Positions 37,301 to 48,918 of a stretch of 64,000 nucleotides of DNA are shown here, piece by piece. Location: positions 186,001-250,000 of the forward strand of contig JAECYW010000024.1 in NCBI GenBank assembly GCA_023014335.1. The letters run 5' to 3'. The notes beneath the pieces were generated by a model. The model had not been told where the DNA came from, did no database searches, and saw only the letters and a program-made list of their open reading frames with translations. Every line of letters begins with the position of its first letter. Within the stretch, counting starts at the first letter, position 1. This DNA comes from Galerina marginata. Lineage: Eukaryota; Basidiomycota; Agaricomycetes; Agaricales; Galerinaceae. Made by a program: the position numbers and the translations under genes.

Positions 37301-38157
37301 CCTGGAAATTTCGCCAGTTCGGCGATTCGGCGATTCGACGAATGATCGGCATATCACGGCACGCCGTATCCGCTCAACCGTGTGACCTCCGGGCTCTCGT
37401 CGAACGTTGACCGTCGTTGTGGCTCTCGCTCTTGAGCAAACCCCCCAGCTCGATGTCTCACTACTCGTCGTTTCTGGTACGTCATTTCTTGCGCATTTCA
37501 CTTGTTATTCGCTCATTGAATGGCGTATTACCGCCTTTGTAGAGGTTTATAACCCAGGAATTTGCTTTTCCGCCCCTTCCAACTGGTTCCCTCTTGCGAT
37601 CCCCACTCCTCAGCCCCAGTAAGAACCGGTTCTGCGCCACGCCGTGTAAGTCCGGTCAAATCCGAAATCACAGAACAGCACAGAGCAACTCGTCAGAAAT
37701 CCCCTCATTTTGTGATCATCTGAGATAGTACATTCTTTGTTTTCCGTAGAAGCACCTATTTATCTGCTTGGTTCTGCTCAAATCTGAGGTGGTCTGGGAA
37801 ATTCTGGGATCGTCTGTCTGAGAGAAATCATCTAATTATCTGCACATATCTGTGCGTATCTGCGTACATCTGCGGCAATAATGGCTAATCTGCAAGCTAA
37901 TTTACAACAATGCTATGGTGTCCATATCACGATCGAGTAGTCCGGTACTCGGTACTTGATTTAAAGGCACAGACAAAAGTAAGAGTTGACGAACTTTAAC
38001 TTTGCAACTTTCTGGCGGTAGGGAGTTTCCTAGGGAGAAGTTCTCGCATTCGAAGTTTGAACTACAACGATGTGGCTTTCTTTTGACGGGAGAGGGCTTC
38101 GTATTTCTAGGAAATAGGTGAGCTTTTTGCGAGAGGGGGAGGGAATGAAACACGTAC
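34326..38157. other. copy-1 downstream flank and unrecognised sequence
   Basis: 34330-36780 belongs to the segmental duplication. 36790-38157 is unique in the window. It has minus-strand frames (37165-36890, 37501-37277) without family resemblance, and AATCTG/TCATCTG-like short repeats between 37660 and 37900. Confidence 0.3.
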
Positions 38158-38495
38158 CTTAACGGTAGCTTTATCGAGCGCGTCATAAACTTCCTTGAAC
38201 TCGGAAACCGTGAGGAATACACTCGGCATCCGCCAAGTCCACACCAAGTCAAATCCACAAGATTCCAGGAAACTTACTGAAAGTATGCATTAGTGAGTGG
38301 GCAGCTAGTAGTTTTTTCGAGATATCGATGTACTTACCCAAGGGACAGAGCCTGAGGAAGCCGACTTAGAAGGGCGGCGAACCTGATAGAGTCAATATTA
38401 GCAAGAAGTCCACGCATGAATACAAAAATTTACCTCATCATCGGCGCTGCGTGCCATAGAGACAATGTTTGAGGCGAAAACTTGATTTGGGATGA
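38158..38495 (-). CDS. partial spliced gene, family unknown
   Basis: Minus-strand exons 38495-38434, 38382-38338 and 38272-38158 join in one frame with consensus introns. The joined frame includes LSLWHAAPMMRF, then LLSRLPQALSLG, then FLESCGFDLVWTWRMPSV and a charged end EFKEVYDALDKATVK that stops at a donor. More exons must exist on both sides. An open block at about 38880-38560 (ALETLPSHYLYRLPELFN) may be an upstream exon, but its join is not phase-clean. I do not recognise the family, and the locus may be decayed. Confidence 0.4.
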
Positions 38496-39323
38496 CTATA
38501 TGCGGGGGATTAGGGTATATGCGTCAAAATAACAGAATGCGTACCGTTTTTTGGGAGTTTGAACATTGGGAAGGCGCCTCTGCAACGCGTGTCGCTCAGC
38601 AATCCCCTATGGATTCTAAATGGCGTCTCACCGGAGCCCAAACCGCCACTCGTTGACCAGCCCGCCTGAAAAGGCGCATCCGCTCCCCCTTTGCCCTCAG
38701 ATCTGATATCGCGGTTTCCTTGACAGCGAAGGTAGTTTACATGTGTGCTGAATGCGTTGAACAGCTCTGGGAGCCTGTATAGGTAATGAGAAGGGAGGGT
38801 CTCTAGAGCTGCGGTGAACTGTGGTGGTGATGGTGGTGGTACGGAAGGAAGAGTGGAACGACGGACTTGGGAAGCGAAGTTGAGAATAGGCGAATTATGT
38901 CACGAAAACGAGTGCGAAGGAATTCGACCAAAGTGAACAAATCCCCCAGAGAGAAATCTTTGGGGTCGTTGAACAACTGAGCTGGACGTCATCGTCAGCG
39001 ACAGTCGACTTTTCGAGTTCTATATTTATCCTCAAGTCGTGTCAAATCTGGAAGCCATTCGGATTTGCTCGGACTCACTCGGCTCTGCACAGCTGTCTTC
39101 CACCTTCTCCAGAAAACAGCAGAACCGGTTTCCACTGGGAGGCCTCAGCCCTTGACGAAAAGTATGTGATCATGTTCTCTTTTTTGTGAGTGCTCTCTCT
39201 CCCTTTCTATGGTCTTTACTGATTGGGTCATTTGTGTGTAGCCTTCGACTACTCCAGCTCACGTCGCTCGTTTGCTTCCCAAATCACAGCTCCCTACCTC
39301 CTATACCTATCTTCCTTGTAAAT

Positions 39324-39877
39324 ATGGCTCTACATGGACTGGCCGACCTTAATTCAAACCTCGAAGGCCTCAACTGTAGTAATTGCGGTCGTTTTGTCAA
39401 ATTCCAGCCGTGCAAATCAGACAAAAATGGAAACAAGGGTGCCCTATTTGTGACAGTACGTATCATGCTGTTGTTCTCATCAAATTGACTGTTAACCTGA
39501 GAATCCTACAGTGTCACGGTATCAATGAGGACGGGAAGCGTTGCTCCTTCATTCGGAGGGCGTCAAGGTCACCGAGCGTCTCTCCCAAGCTCCCTTCTCA
39601 GCCTGTATTTGCCGGTCCTCCGGTCCTCCCTTCCACTGCCCTCGTGCCTGCCACAGCTGGCCAGTGCCCAGTTCGGGGCTGCGGACAGACGCGCCTCGCC
39701 GACGACTGTTCGAGCGGCATGTGTCGGAAACACTGCATCGAGCAACGCCAAGGCAAATGCGTTTCGAAGAAGCATAAGCCGACGGGAACAGCGACTGTAA
39801 CGAAGACTGTTGTACCTCCCCTTTCGGTCGCCTCGCAACCACTGTCCGCTTTGCATGGTTCTGGTTTCAATCACTAA
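39324..39877 (+). CDS. small Cys/His-rich, GRF-like zinc-binding protein
   Basis: Exons 39324-39455 and 39512-39877 flank a 56-nt GTACGT...TACAG intron and give 165 residues. The first cluster is CSNCGRFVKF, then FVTCHG, then RCSFIR; this spacing resembles a GRF-type zinc finger, and the intron falls just before its third cysteine. A second cluster, CPVRGCGQTRLADDC followed by MCRKHC, is rich in Cys and His and has a matching second zinc-site layout, ending in a basic KKHK. The C-terminal 30 residues are Thr/Val/Pro-rich. I have seen this pair of clusters in repeat-associated proteins of agarics, usually as part of longer proteins, so this may be a truncated relative. It probably binds nucleic acid or protein; no enzyme domain is present. 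Confidence 0.6.
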
Positions 39878-40986
39878 TTGTGGGCATCGATCATGCGAGC
39901 GCTGACATGTGTAATTGAGTGCAGATTTGTTTTTGTTCTTGTGTCAGCCCGAAGCTTCCAAACGACCACAAGTTCGCGGCTACGATCATCACGTTGATTT
40001 TCAGAGTTCGATTTTATCATCTCTCGATTCCCGGATAGTTTGTGATGGTATTTTCTAGACAATTCTGCCCGACAAACTATAAGCTAGCTAGCGGGGTCAC
40101 CAATGTGATTGTAGACACCCGGACCGGTGGTATGTTTGAATTTCTGAATCCCCCTGTTATTTACCTAGCGCTGATCTGCACCATCTTGGTAGGACTTCTT
40201 TTACTCGTTTTGGACTCACCGTCAACGGTTTGGGGACGACACCGTCCTAGCTCTCTAAACTAGCTAGCTTATCGTGGCATGTAATTGAAGAACTATTGTG
40301 TGTAGGTCACCGACCCCCACTCACCTCCTGGGCCAACTCGACTCATTCGATATACAAACAGTGCCCCAAAGTTCGATTTAACCGCTTCTGGAATCTGAAT
40401 TCCGCCATTGCCTCCCGCCCTCCTCCTCAATATATCGTGCACGACGTTTGACTCTTCGACTGCGGTATTGTTTGTCTTGTCTGCAACGCTTCAGGGCTTT
40501 ATTGCCTAGAACTCTTTGGCTGTCTCAATCGGAAAAGCGTAAATGGGTGAAGTGAACGCCATTCTTTCGGAAACGGATATCGGCGAAGACACAAATTTTG
40601 ATCGTAATACGGGCTTACGGAACTAGGATAGCCCGGGGCATGAATTTGGAGCTTCAGTCACAAACTGAGGCGATAGATTGATTCACTCCCGACGCTAAGA
40701 TAAAATAGTGCAAGCGTCGGATGTAATTTATCGCCATTTATAAATCAAATGCATTTTAACGTACGCACAGCCTTTCGAATCTACCCAACCAAATGACTCA
40801 CGGAAGGTTACACGGTAAAGAAGTTGATCAAGTCCTTGATGGTGTGATTCAACCCACAGGTTGCCTGCAAGGCGAACGGACTAGCGTCATCACGGCAAAA
40901 GCAAGGCCCGTTGAACAGAGGCACCATAGCCATGATTGTCCCTCCATGCTGGAAGCAGGTTGATAATCTGATATTTAATTTCCAGA

Positions 40987-40994
40987 TATATAAG
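40987..40994 (+). promoter_or_regulatory. TATA box, membrane gene copy 2
   Basis: TATATAAG ends 49 nt before the ATG at 41043, as in the other copies. Confidence 0.65.
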
Positions 40995-41042
40995 ACGGTT
41001 AGACACGGCATACACTGGAAAAAACCCTCAGTCACTGTTACA

Positions 41043-42299
41043 ATGTCTACGATTACCGATGGTGTTGAGAAAGCGGATATCAGCGCTGAACTCAATTCCA
41101 CTGTAATGTTGACATTCCTCATGGGTAAGGACCATTGCGTGTTGCCGATTTGTTGAGAAGGCTAATCCAATCATTCTAGGGATTTACACAACGGTCTATT
41201 TCGGCACTATATACCTGTATTGCAAGTCGCATTCTGTCAATTAGTGGGGGATTATACACTGAACCTAAGACGATAGTGCACAGAAAAGGCTCTCGGCAGC
41301 GAATGGTAGTTGTTACCATTACTGCGCTCTACTCTAATGGTGTGCTCCAGTTGGGCCTTCAGTGGTGGTTTTTGAAGTTGGCTATTGTGAATAACGGGAC
41401 CACACGAGGGGATATCTTGAAAAAGTTTTTCAATCTCCCCCTGTGGTCGGATGTTATAGCCGAATTGAGCCAACTGCTTATGTTGATTCTTGCCGATATA
41501 CTTCTGGTGCGTAATTTTCCGTCTTTGCTGGGCAATAATCGATTAAATTATATAGATTTGGCGGTGCTTCTACATGTGGAACCGTTCAATTCGCGTAATT
41601 GCATTGCCAGTGCTTCTCCTCGTTGCAGAGGTTGGTAAGTTTTTTGGTATCGTCGTAATAAGCGCTTAGACTAAATCGTCCTTCCTTTGTGAAGGGATTT
41701 CTATCGCAACCGTCGTGACCGGAGACATTAATTTTAAGATCCCATCGGAGAGCACAGCACATCTCTTCGGGGTGATGCAAATTGCTCTACTCTCAATATC
41801 ATTCACCGGCAGTATGGTGGAGACGATTCTCATTGCGTTCCGAATCCGTTCAATTTTTAATCAGGAAAATACCCCCAGGGGACGGTTCAAACATGTAGTC
41901 GAGATCGTGGTTCAGTCGGCGGTCATCTACTCTCTTGCATTACTTCTGCAAATTGCTTCCAACGCCCAACCCGAACGTGCACGTAACACGGTATACTTTG
42001 CATATTGCAATTATGCCTCAGCTCTGGCGTTTGTTCTCGCAGTACGTCACATAATTTTAATTTTGAGACTTATCTTTCCCTGAACTACGAGCCAGGGACT
42101 TGCTCCAACTCTTATGGTGGCCAGGGTATGCGTTTCACCCGATGACAACACCCATTTATCTGCCCTGCAACACGTATCCCGCATTCAGTTTCAAGGCGAA
42201 TCTACAAGTCAAGATGTCAGTCAGGTTAGCATAGGTGGTATAGAACAAGTGGAAGTCGACGCCATCTCGCCTCCTCCATGGGAAAAAAGCACGGCATAA
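41043..42299 (+). CDS. seven-helix membrane protein, triplicated family, copy 2
   Basis: Exons 41043-41124, 41180-41221, 41277-41506, 41556-41634, 41695-42041 and 42096-42299 join to 327 residues. The first five exons have exactly the lengths of copy 1. Intron 1 has a GTAAGG donor and intron 2 a GC donor (GCAAGT). The membrane segments and the APTLMVARVCVSPDDN end of the last helix are intact. Differences from copy 1 are mostly single residues, with a diverged loop after exon 5 starts (GDINFKIPSESTAHLF). The tail stops earlier, at EKSTA. All frames are open, so this copy is also likely functional. Confidence 0.85.
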
Positions 42300-45200
42300 A
42301 TACATATTGAGCCCCCCGTGCACCGGCGCTTAATAAGCCCAGTCAGCGCTTATTTTATCTTGTAGATAAGGCACCAACTAGTAATTTATTAATTGTCGGC
42401 TTATGATAGAAATATCCAGCTCTTGAGGCACGGCTATAGATATGTAAGCTATTACATTTTATGGTTTATGCTGTTATGCTAGAACGAAGAGTACAGTATC
42501 TGAGCAGCATACTAATGAAGAATCGGTATGAGATACCTGGCACCGGGAATCGGTTCTGTAGGAAGGCCAACTTAGGGATGAAAGCAAAGCCGGGGAATTA
42601 GAAGGAGAGAGAAATGGGGCCTTCGCGAAAATAGGGCAACTCAAAACCGCAGCGATCATGATTATCCGGCGGGTTACAAGCCAGTTTTCTGTCATTTCTG
42701 TCTCTTTTTATCCTTTTTTCTTCGTATTTTTGGATGGCCTTCGTTTAAATCGGGCCAAAGTCAGTGCGGTAGCAATGGAAATGGACTTGCATGATGGATT
42801 AGTTCATTGACATCGTGATCAGTATCATGAATTTGCCGTCATTCGACCTGACACAAGCCTGACCCATGTTCTTGACCTGCACAGGCTGCGCTAGCTTTCT
42901 GGACCTCCTCCCCAGTTGCAAGGATAACGACGGAGGAAGACCTATTCGACGCGACGCGTCAAGATATAAAAAATCACGTGTCCCACATATGTTGAGATCA
43001 TCTCGTGCCGCCAAGAAACTGCCAGCGGGATTCTTGCAAACCACCACCAGAACGATGTTATCGCTCGGCCACACCAACGTTGCTCAATCATGATTAAGGC
43101 TCCCAATCGCGTACACTGACCACCAAGCTTCACTTATCTGCTGCTTCCCGTGGCCCCAGCATCAGAAAGTTTGCCGGAGACCATTCGTCGTGAGTGCTTT
43201 CTTTCGTTCACTTACATCTCTTATGTTTACTTCCACGTCCTACAGGGACCGATGCTGTTCTGAGGTCGCTGCTACCGCACTTCTTCTTTGGGTTGAAGAA
43301 TTCCAGCTTGTATATTACCTGTACTCTGTTATCATCGTCGCCAACGTTCGGCGTCTCTACCTATGGGTATGCTCCAGGTCTCACTGCAGCCGACTTTTTA
43401 CTCATTAACCCATCTATATTGATCTAGGCTTTACTTTTCACGACGAAAAACATACTCAGGCGTCTGCTTCGTGTCATTAAAGACACTTGTTCACGTCTTT
43501 CTCAAGACGTTTTGCCTGGCGGCTTCTGCACGAGCACAGCCGGAAAGTATTCGAAATCATTTGCACTCGTTGGCTATCGCTCTAGGGGTAGGATTGGGTG
43601 TGCTGGAGGTGTAGAGTTAATGGAAAGATTATCGATAACGAGATCAGTTATTTCAACCGCGAATCTACAGCCTTCGTCACCATGTGGCATGTGCGTCTCT
43701 CTTCCTCCTTGATTTCTTTAATTCTCATGCTTGCTACTTGGTATTAGACACCTTATCAGATAACTGCGGGACATTTAACCTCGTCTGAAGACTTCGAAAC
43801 GTCTATCGATTTACTGATATCTCCGCCTATCGTGACTCGTTGTAAGTCTATCTTTGTTTGGGTTTCGGACTCATATACATCTGACCCCAACGTTGTCCAG
43901 TAATACCTGGAGCTACTTCAGGGTCCCGTCAGCTCGCTCGCCCCCAACGAAGGTTCTTCGACGTCGTTCCAGTTCTAGGGTGACGACTATACCAATGCAT
44001 AGACTCTGCATCGTTCTTATTCAAAGGCTCCATGTACTCGTATGTTCCAAGTCTCTCCGTCCGACCTTTCTTTCTTAAGCCATCCCAACTTCTAGCCCTT
44101 CGAACCGTCCACCATGGATGCAGGCTCTCACCTGAGACGTTTTCCGCGCATGATGGCCGACCTTATGCTTCTCGAGGATGTGCCCACGACCTGCTGGCGG
44201 GCGAACTCAGCTTGAAGGCATTTGACACCACTCCTTCTCCGCGCATGTCAGAGGCCAGACTCCCTGCTCTATCTTTGGCTGCCATCGTCCGAAGGTGCAG
44301 GCGTAGTCTAGACGCACTGAGTGCGCAGAGGACGTTAGCTGCTTCGCATCTACTAATAATTGAAGGCCATCGTTGCAAAGTAAGCCTTTCTTCCTCACTC
44401 TTGTTTCTCTCTTCTCATGTTCTCTATTTTGATTAGGATACATTATCTGACGGTCGCTGGAGGTCGAATACCAACTGAAGCTCTCCAGGTATCGGGAGGA
44501 GGAAGAGTCAGCGAGCAACAGAGCTCATAACTCATCATCGCCGGAAGAGTCGTAGACAACGACCAAAGGAGGACCCAAGCAAGTCGGTGTGGTGCTGCTC
44601 GTGCGTCTTATCATGCCACACAACATGCAGTTGCTCACGCCAGGACCTATCATCGCCCCATCTCGCTCTTAAAACACTCTTTCCAGCTTGTCGACGCGCA
44701 TATATCCACATCCTCGTCTTCTGATTTCGCCTATAACTCGGCAGTTGGCCTTATTTGGAACATACAGCGATGCCCATTACATCGCGGCCCAACCCAAGTG
44801 GGATATCAGAAGTTAATTCGACCTCTACGGTGCATGCGGCACTTTTATTTCGCTGGACTATGTATACTGTATTTTCTCTGAGAACGCCGATCATCCAGCG
44901 TTCGGGGACAAGAGGTGTGGGGTCGTTCCCCAATCCCACGAGTCAAATTTTTGTCCTTCACAAACTCCGATAATGGTTTTGGGCGTATGGGCCGATGAAC
45001 GTGGGTATAATGCTAGAGTCTGCGTCCACAAGCGAGAACGAGGAGGGGTCCTTGGCTTGGCTAACCGGAACCGCCGGCCCGCGGTGGTGCCTGGATTTGA
45101 CCACGTCTGCAAAACTTATTGCCCGGTTTCCTTTCTTTCGGACGATTCTCCTCGCTATTGTCGGCCTTGTTGGTGTGCACATCGAATTTCACCTACCCGC

Positions 45201-46686
45201 CTTTCTTCCCTCGAGTTTTCATTCTCGGAGCCCATATTCGCCTTCGACTGCCCGGACCTCGTCATCACTTTCAACATTCGGCTCAAGTACTGGGACCAGC
45301 TCCTGCGGCTGTATGACTTTTGTGCGCGTTTCCTTGTTGAAGGCTGCTACTTGTAACGTCTCCCTCAACGACTTCTCTTGCCACGTTGGGTCGGTTGTGA
45401 CTACATTCATGTGGCTGGCAGGGCCATGTTCTGAGGTCTAGTTTGTGGAACTCATGCGATCGATCACGCCGACGGTGCTGGTAACATAGAGACGCCGATG
45501 GAGGCGGCACCTCTCGACGGATGAAATGTTGGAGCTGGGGGGCTGGCATGGAGGCTCTGACGTCTACCCGTTTTGGACCCATCTTATCGTGGCCTGTAAA
45601 TCGTGGCATGTAATTAAAGAACTATTGTGTGTAAGTCACCGACCCTCATTCATCAACTGGGTCAACTCGACTCATTCGATATACGAACAGTAAGATTGGG
45701 TAAGATTGGGTATGGCCGTACTGCATCCTGCCCAACTGCGGCACCGGCGCTCGTCCTAAGGCCTTCACCGTGAAAATCAGTGACATGATTGGACTAGCAT
45801 CAACAATAACAACACAGAAGGGCCACCTCCGAGGAATGAAGGCAAGCGCTGGTGGGCATTAACCACCTGAGGTTCTCAGCTTACAATACTACCCACTGGC
45901 CCCAAAGTTCGATTTAACCGCTTCTGGAATCTGAATTCCGCCATTGCCTCACGCTCTCCTCCTCAATATATCGTCCACGACGTCTGACTCTTCAACTGCG
46001 GTATTGTTTGTGTTATCTGCAACGCTTCAGGGCTTTATTAACTGGAGTTCTTTGGCTCTCTCAATCGAAAAAGCGTAAATGGGTGACGTGAATGCCAATC
46101 ATTCGGAAACAGATATCAACAAAGACACGAATTATGTTCACAATACGGGCTTACGGAACTATGATCGCCCGGGGCATTACTTTAGAGCTTAGTAACAAAC
46201 TGAGGCGATAGATAGACTCACCTCCCGACGCTAAGACAAAATGGTGCAAGCGTCGGATTTTATTTATCGCCGTTAATAGTTCAAATCTATTTTACCATAT
46301 GCCCTGCATTTCGAATCTATCCACCCAACTGCGTCACAGAAGGTTACACCGTAAAGAAGATGATCAGGTCGTAGATGGTGTGGTTCAACCCACAGGTTTC
46401 CTGCAACGCGAACGGACTAGCGTCATCACGGAAAAGGCAAGGCCCGTGGAACAGAGGCACCATAGCAATGATTGTCCCTCCTAAGCTGGAAGCAGGTCGA
46501 TAATCTGATATTTAATTTCCAGATGTATGCCCTTCAGCCTAGCAAAAGAGCCTCCTGGTTTGATTGAACAACATGTACTGACCAAAAACCAAAGAAACCA
46601 TGAGGAAAAAATTGTTTGTGAAACTGATGAACACTGGCTCTATCTATGGACGATTCATGATCAGCTCAGGTTTCACCACTTGAACC
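42300..46686. other. duplicated flanks without an intact gene
   Basis: Most of this is copy-2 downstream flank and copy-3 upstream flank. A short plus-strand frame at 44115-44219 begins MDAGSHLRRFPRMM and ends in a stop after 34 codons. The 44150-45050 segment is single-copy here and shows no recognisable family. Confidence 0.35.
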
Positions 46687-46694
46687 TATATAAG
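46687..46694 (+). promoter_or_regulatory. TATA box, membrane gene copy 3
   Basis: TATATAAG ends 49 nt before the ATG at 46743, as in the other copies. Confidence 0.65.
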
Positions 46695-46742
46695 ACGGTT
46701 AGACACGGCATACGCTGGAAAACACCCTCAGTCACTGTTACA

Positions 46743-47995
46743 ATGTCTTTATTTTCCGATGCCATTGAGAAAGCAGATATCAACGCTGAACTCAGTTCCG
46801 TTGTATTAGGCGCATTCCTCACAGGCAAGGTCCAATGCATGCTGCCGATTCCTTGGGAAGGCTAATTAAATCATTTTAGGGATTTACACGACGGTCTATT
46901 TCGGTACTATATACCTATATTGCAAGTCGCCTTCTGCCAATTAGTAGGGGATTATACACTGAACCTGTGACGATAGTGCACAGAAAGGGCTTTCGCCAGC
47001 GAATGGTAATCGCCACCATTACTATGCTCTACTCTAATGGTGTTCTCCAGTTGGGCCTTCAGTGGTGGTTCTTGAAATGGGCTATCGTGGATAACGGGAC
47101 CACACATGGGGATACCTTGAAAACCTTTTTTTTGGCCCCCCTGTGGTTTGGGCTTATGGCGAGCTGTAGCCAAATGCTTATGTTGCTACTTGCTGATGTC
47201 CTTCTGGTACGTTAGTTTCTCTTTTCGCTGGGCAATATTGATTAAATCATAGATATGGCGATGCTTCTATGTGTGGAACCGTTCGGTTCGTGTAATTTTA
47301 TTGCCAGTGATTCTTCTCGTTGCCGAGATTGGTAAGCTTTCTGCGTGTCGTCGTAAAAATTGGTTAGACTGAATTGTTCTTCTTCTTTGAAGGGATTTCT
47401 ATCGCATCCCTCATGATCAGGTTCCTTAGTTTCAATTATGCATCGGAGAGCGCGGCTCATCTCTTCGGGGTGATGCAAATTGCTCTATTCACCCTATCAT
47501 TCACCGGCAGTATGGCAGCGACGATCCTCATTGCGTTCCGAATCCATTCGATGTCGAATCAGGAAAATTCCTCCAGGGGACGGTTCAAACATGTAATCGA
47601 GATCGTGGTTCAGTCGGCGGTCATCTACTCTCTGGCATTACTTCTGCAAATTGCTTACAGTGTCCAACCCATATACCCAAGTGACACAGTGTATTTTGCA
47701 TTTTTCAATTATGCCACAACTCTGGCATTTTTTCTCGCAGTACGTCGCCTAATTTAATTTTGAGACTTATCTTTCATGAACTACGAGCCAGGGCCTTGTT
47801 CCAACTCTTGTGGTGGCACGGGTATGCGTTGCACCCGACGATAACACCCATTTATCTACCCTGCAGCACATATCACGCCTTCAGTTTCAAGGACAATCTA
47901 CGAGCCGCGATGACATCCAAGTTAGCACGGGTGCCATTGAACAAATGGAAGTCGAGGCTATCTCGCCTCCTACAGGAGAAAAAGGCACGGCATGA
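46743..47995 (+). CDS. seven-helix membrane protein, triplicated family, copy 3
   Basis: Exons 46743-46824, 46880-46921, 46977-47206, 47253-47331, 47393-47739 and 47792-47995 join to 327 residues without a stop. Exon lengths match copy 2 exactly. Both intron 1 (GCAAGG) and intron 2 (GCAAGT) begin with GC here, whereas intron 1 is GT in the other copies. The remaining donors are GTACGT, GTAAGC and GTACGT. The conserved methionine before VARV is valine in this copy (LVPTLVVARVCVAPDDN). The hydrophobic pattern of about seven helices is kept. Confidence 0.83.
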
Positions 47996-48349
47996 ATACA
48001 TTGACCCCAGTGGACCCGCGCTTAAGCCAAAGTCGGCGCTTATTTTATCTGGTAGCACTTAGTAATTCACGTGATTGTCCGGTTATGATGTAAATATTCA
48101 GCTTTTAAAGAATTGTTAAAGATACATATCCGAGTTATCACTTTATGGAAGAAGAAAGAGTTTTTTGAGTATTTGGGCAGCATACTGATTAAGAATCCGT
48201 ACCACAAACCTGGCACCGAAAATCCTATGCGTCGGATCAATATCGGGAGTCCGTAGAATAATAACAAGGCCAGCTTAGGGTTAGCAGAGAGGCCGAAAGC
48301 AGGCACATCGGCACCATTGGTCTGGAAAGGACCTTTCCAGACGTATCAC

Positions 48350-48695
48350 CCACGATGTAAAATATTTAAAATATAAATGAATATATCTGAGAGTTAACCA
48401 TTTTAAATATATTGCTATGTGGCGGATACCTTGGCATTTGAAATGCCGAGCATCGTGGAAATAAACATTCCAGGCTGACAAACATTTCGAGTGAAAACCC
48501 CCGAGCCATGATGACCGGCATTTTAAATATAGGTGACGAAAGAAATAAAGAAAACATTTCAAATGAGAAATTCCCTTACAAGGAGTCAAACACTTCAAGT
48601 GGCGAGCAACGTGAATGAAAAATTTCTATTTTAAGTGAAAAGGATCTTGGAAAGTTTCCTTACACGGTGAATTTCATTTCAAATATAAAGTTCCT
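48350..48695. repeat. cluster of AT-rich imperfect palindromes
   Basis: About ten short words built on CATTT-N-AAATG or ATTTTAAATAT recur every 30-45 bp (near 48362, 48400, 48433, 48462, 48483, 48520, 48556, 48588, 48623, 48678). The best is GGCATTTGAAATGCC at 48433-48447, a perfect palindrome around one base. The cluster opens with another dyad, GGAAAGGACCTTTCC, near 48325. Confidence 0.5.
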
Positions 48696-48918
48696 TTCCA
48701 GAATGCGCCCACTCAGCGCCCACTCATCGCCCACCAATCGCGCATTTTGGGGACACTCAGCAGGCATAAGATAGCAAGAAGGAAGGTTTATTACAAGAAA
48801 TATAATATATACAGAGCGACTAGATTAAAACCTTCATAAAATATCTAAGTCGCTGGCGGTAGAGTTGGCGTAAAATAATGTACATGGGGGAGGCGCAAGA
48901 GGCCGGCGGATAATGCAA

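Larger units (their letters stand above)
39885..45560 (+). repeat. segmental duplication, copy 2
   Basis: 39885-40980 matches the copy-1 upstream flank, and 42300-44150 plus 45050-45560 match the copy-1 downstream flank. The 44150-45050 stretch has no counterpart in copy 1, so it is an insertion here or a loss there. Confidence 0.7.
45590..48060 (+). repeat. segmental duplication, copy 3
   Basis: 45590-46690 repeats the upstream flank of copies 1 and 2 (for example the shared TTCGATTTAACCGCTTCTGG at 45907 and 40373), and 46743-47995 the membrane gene. A short downstream piece to about 48060 also matches before similarity fades. Confidence 0.7.
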
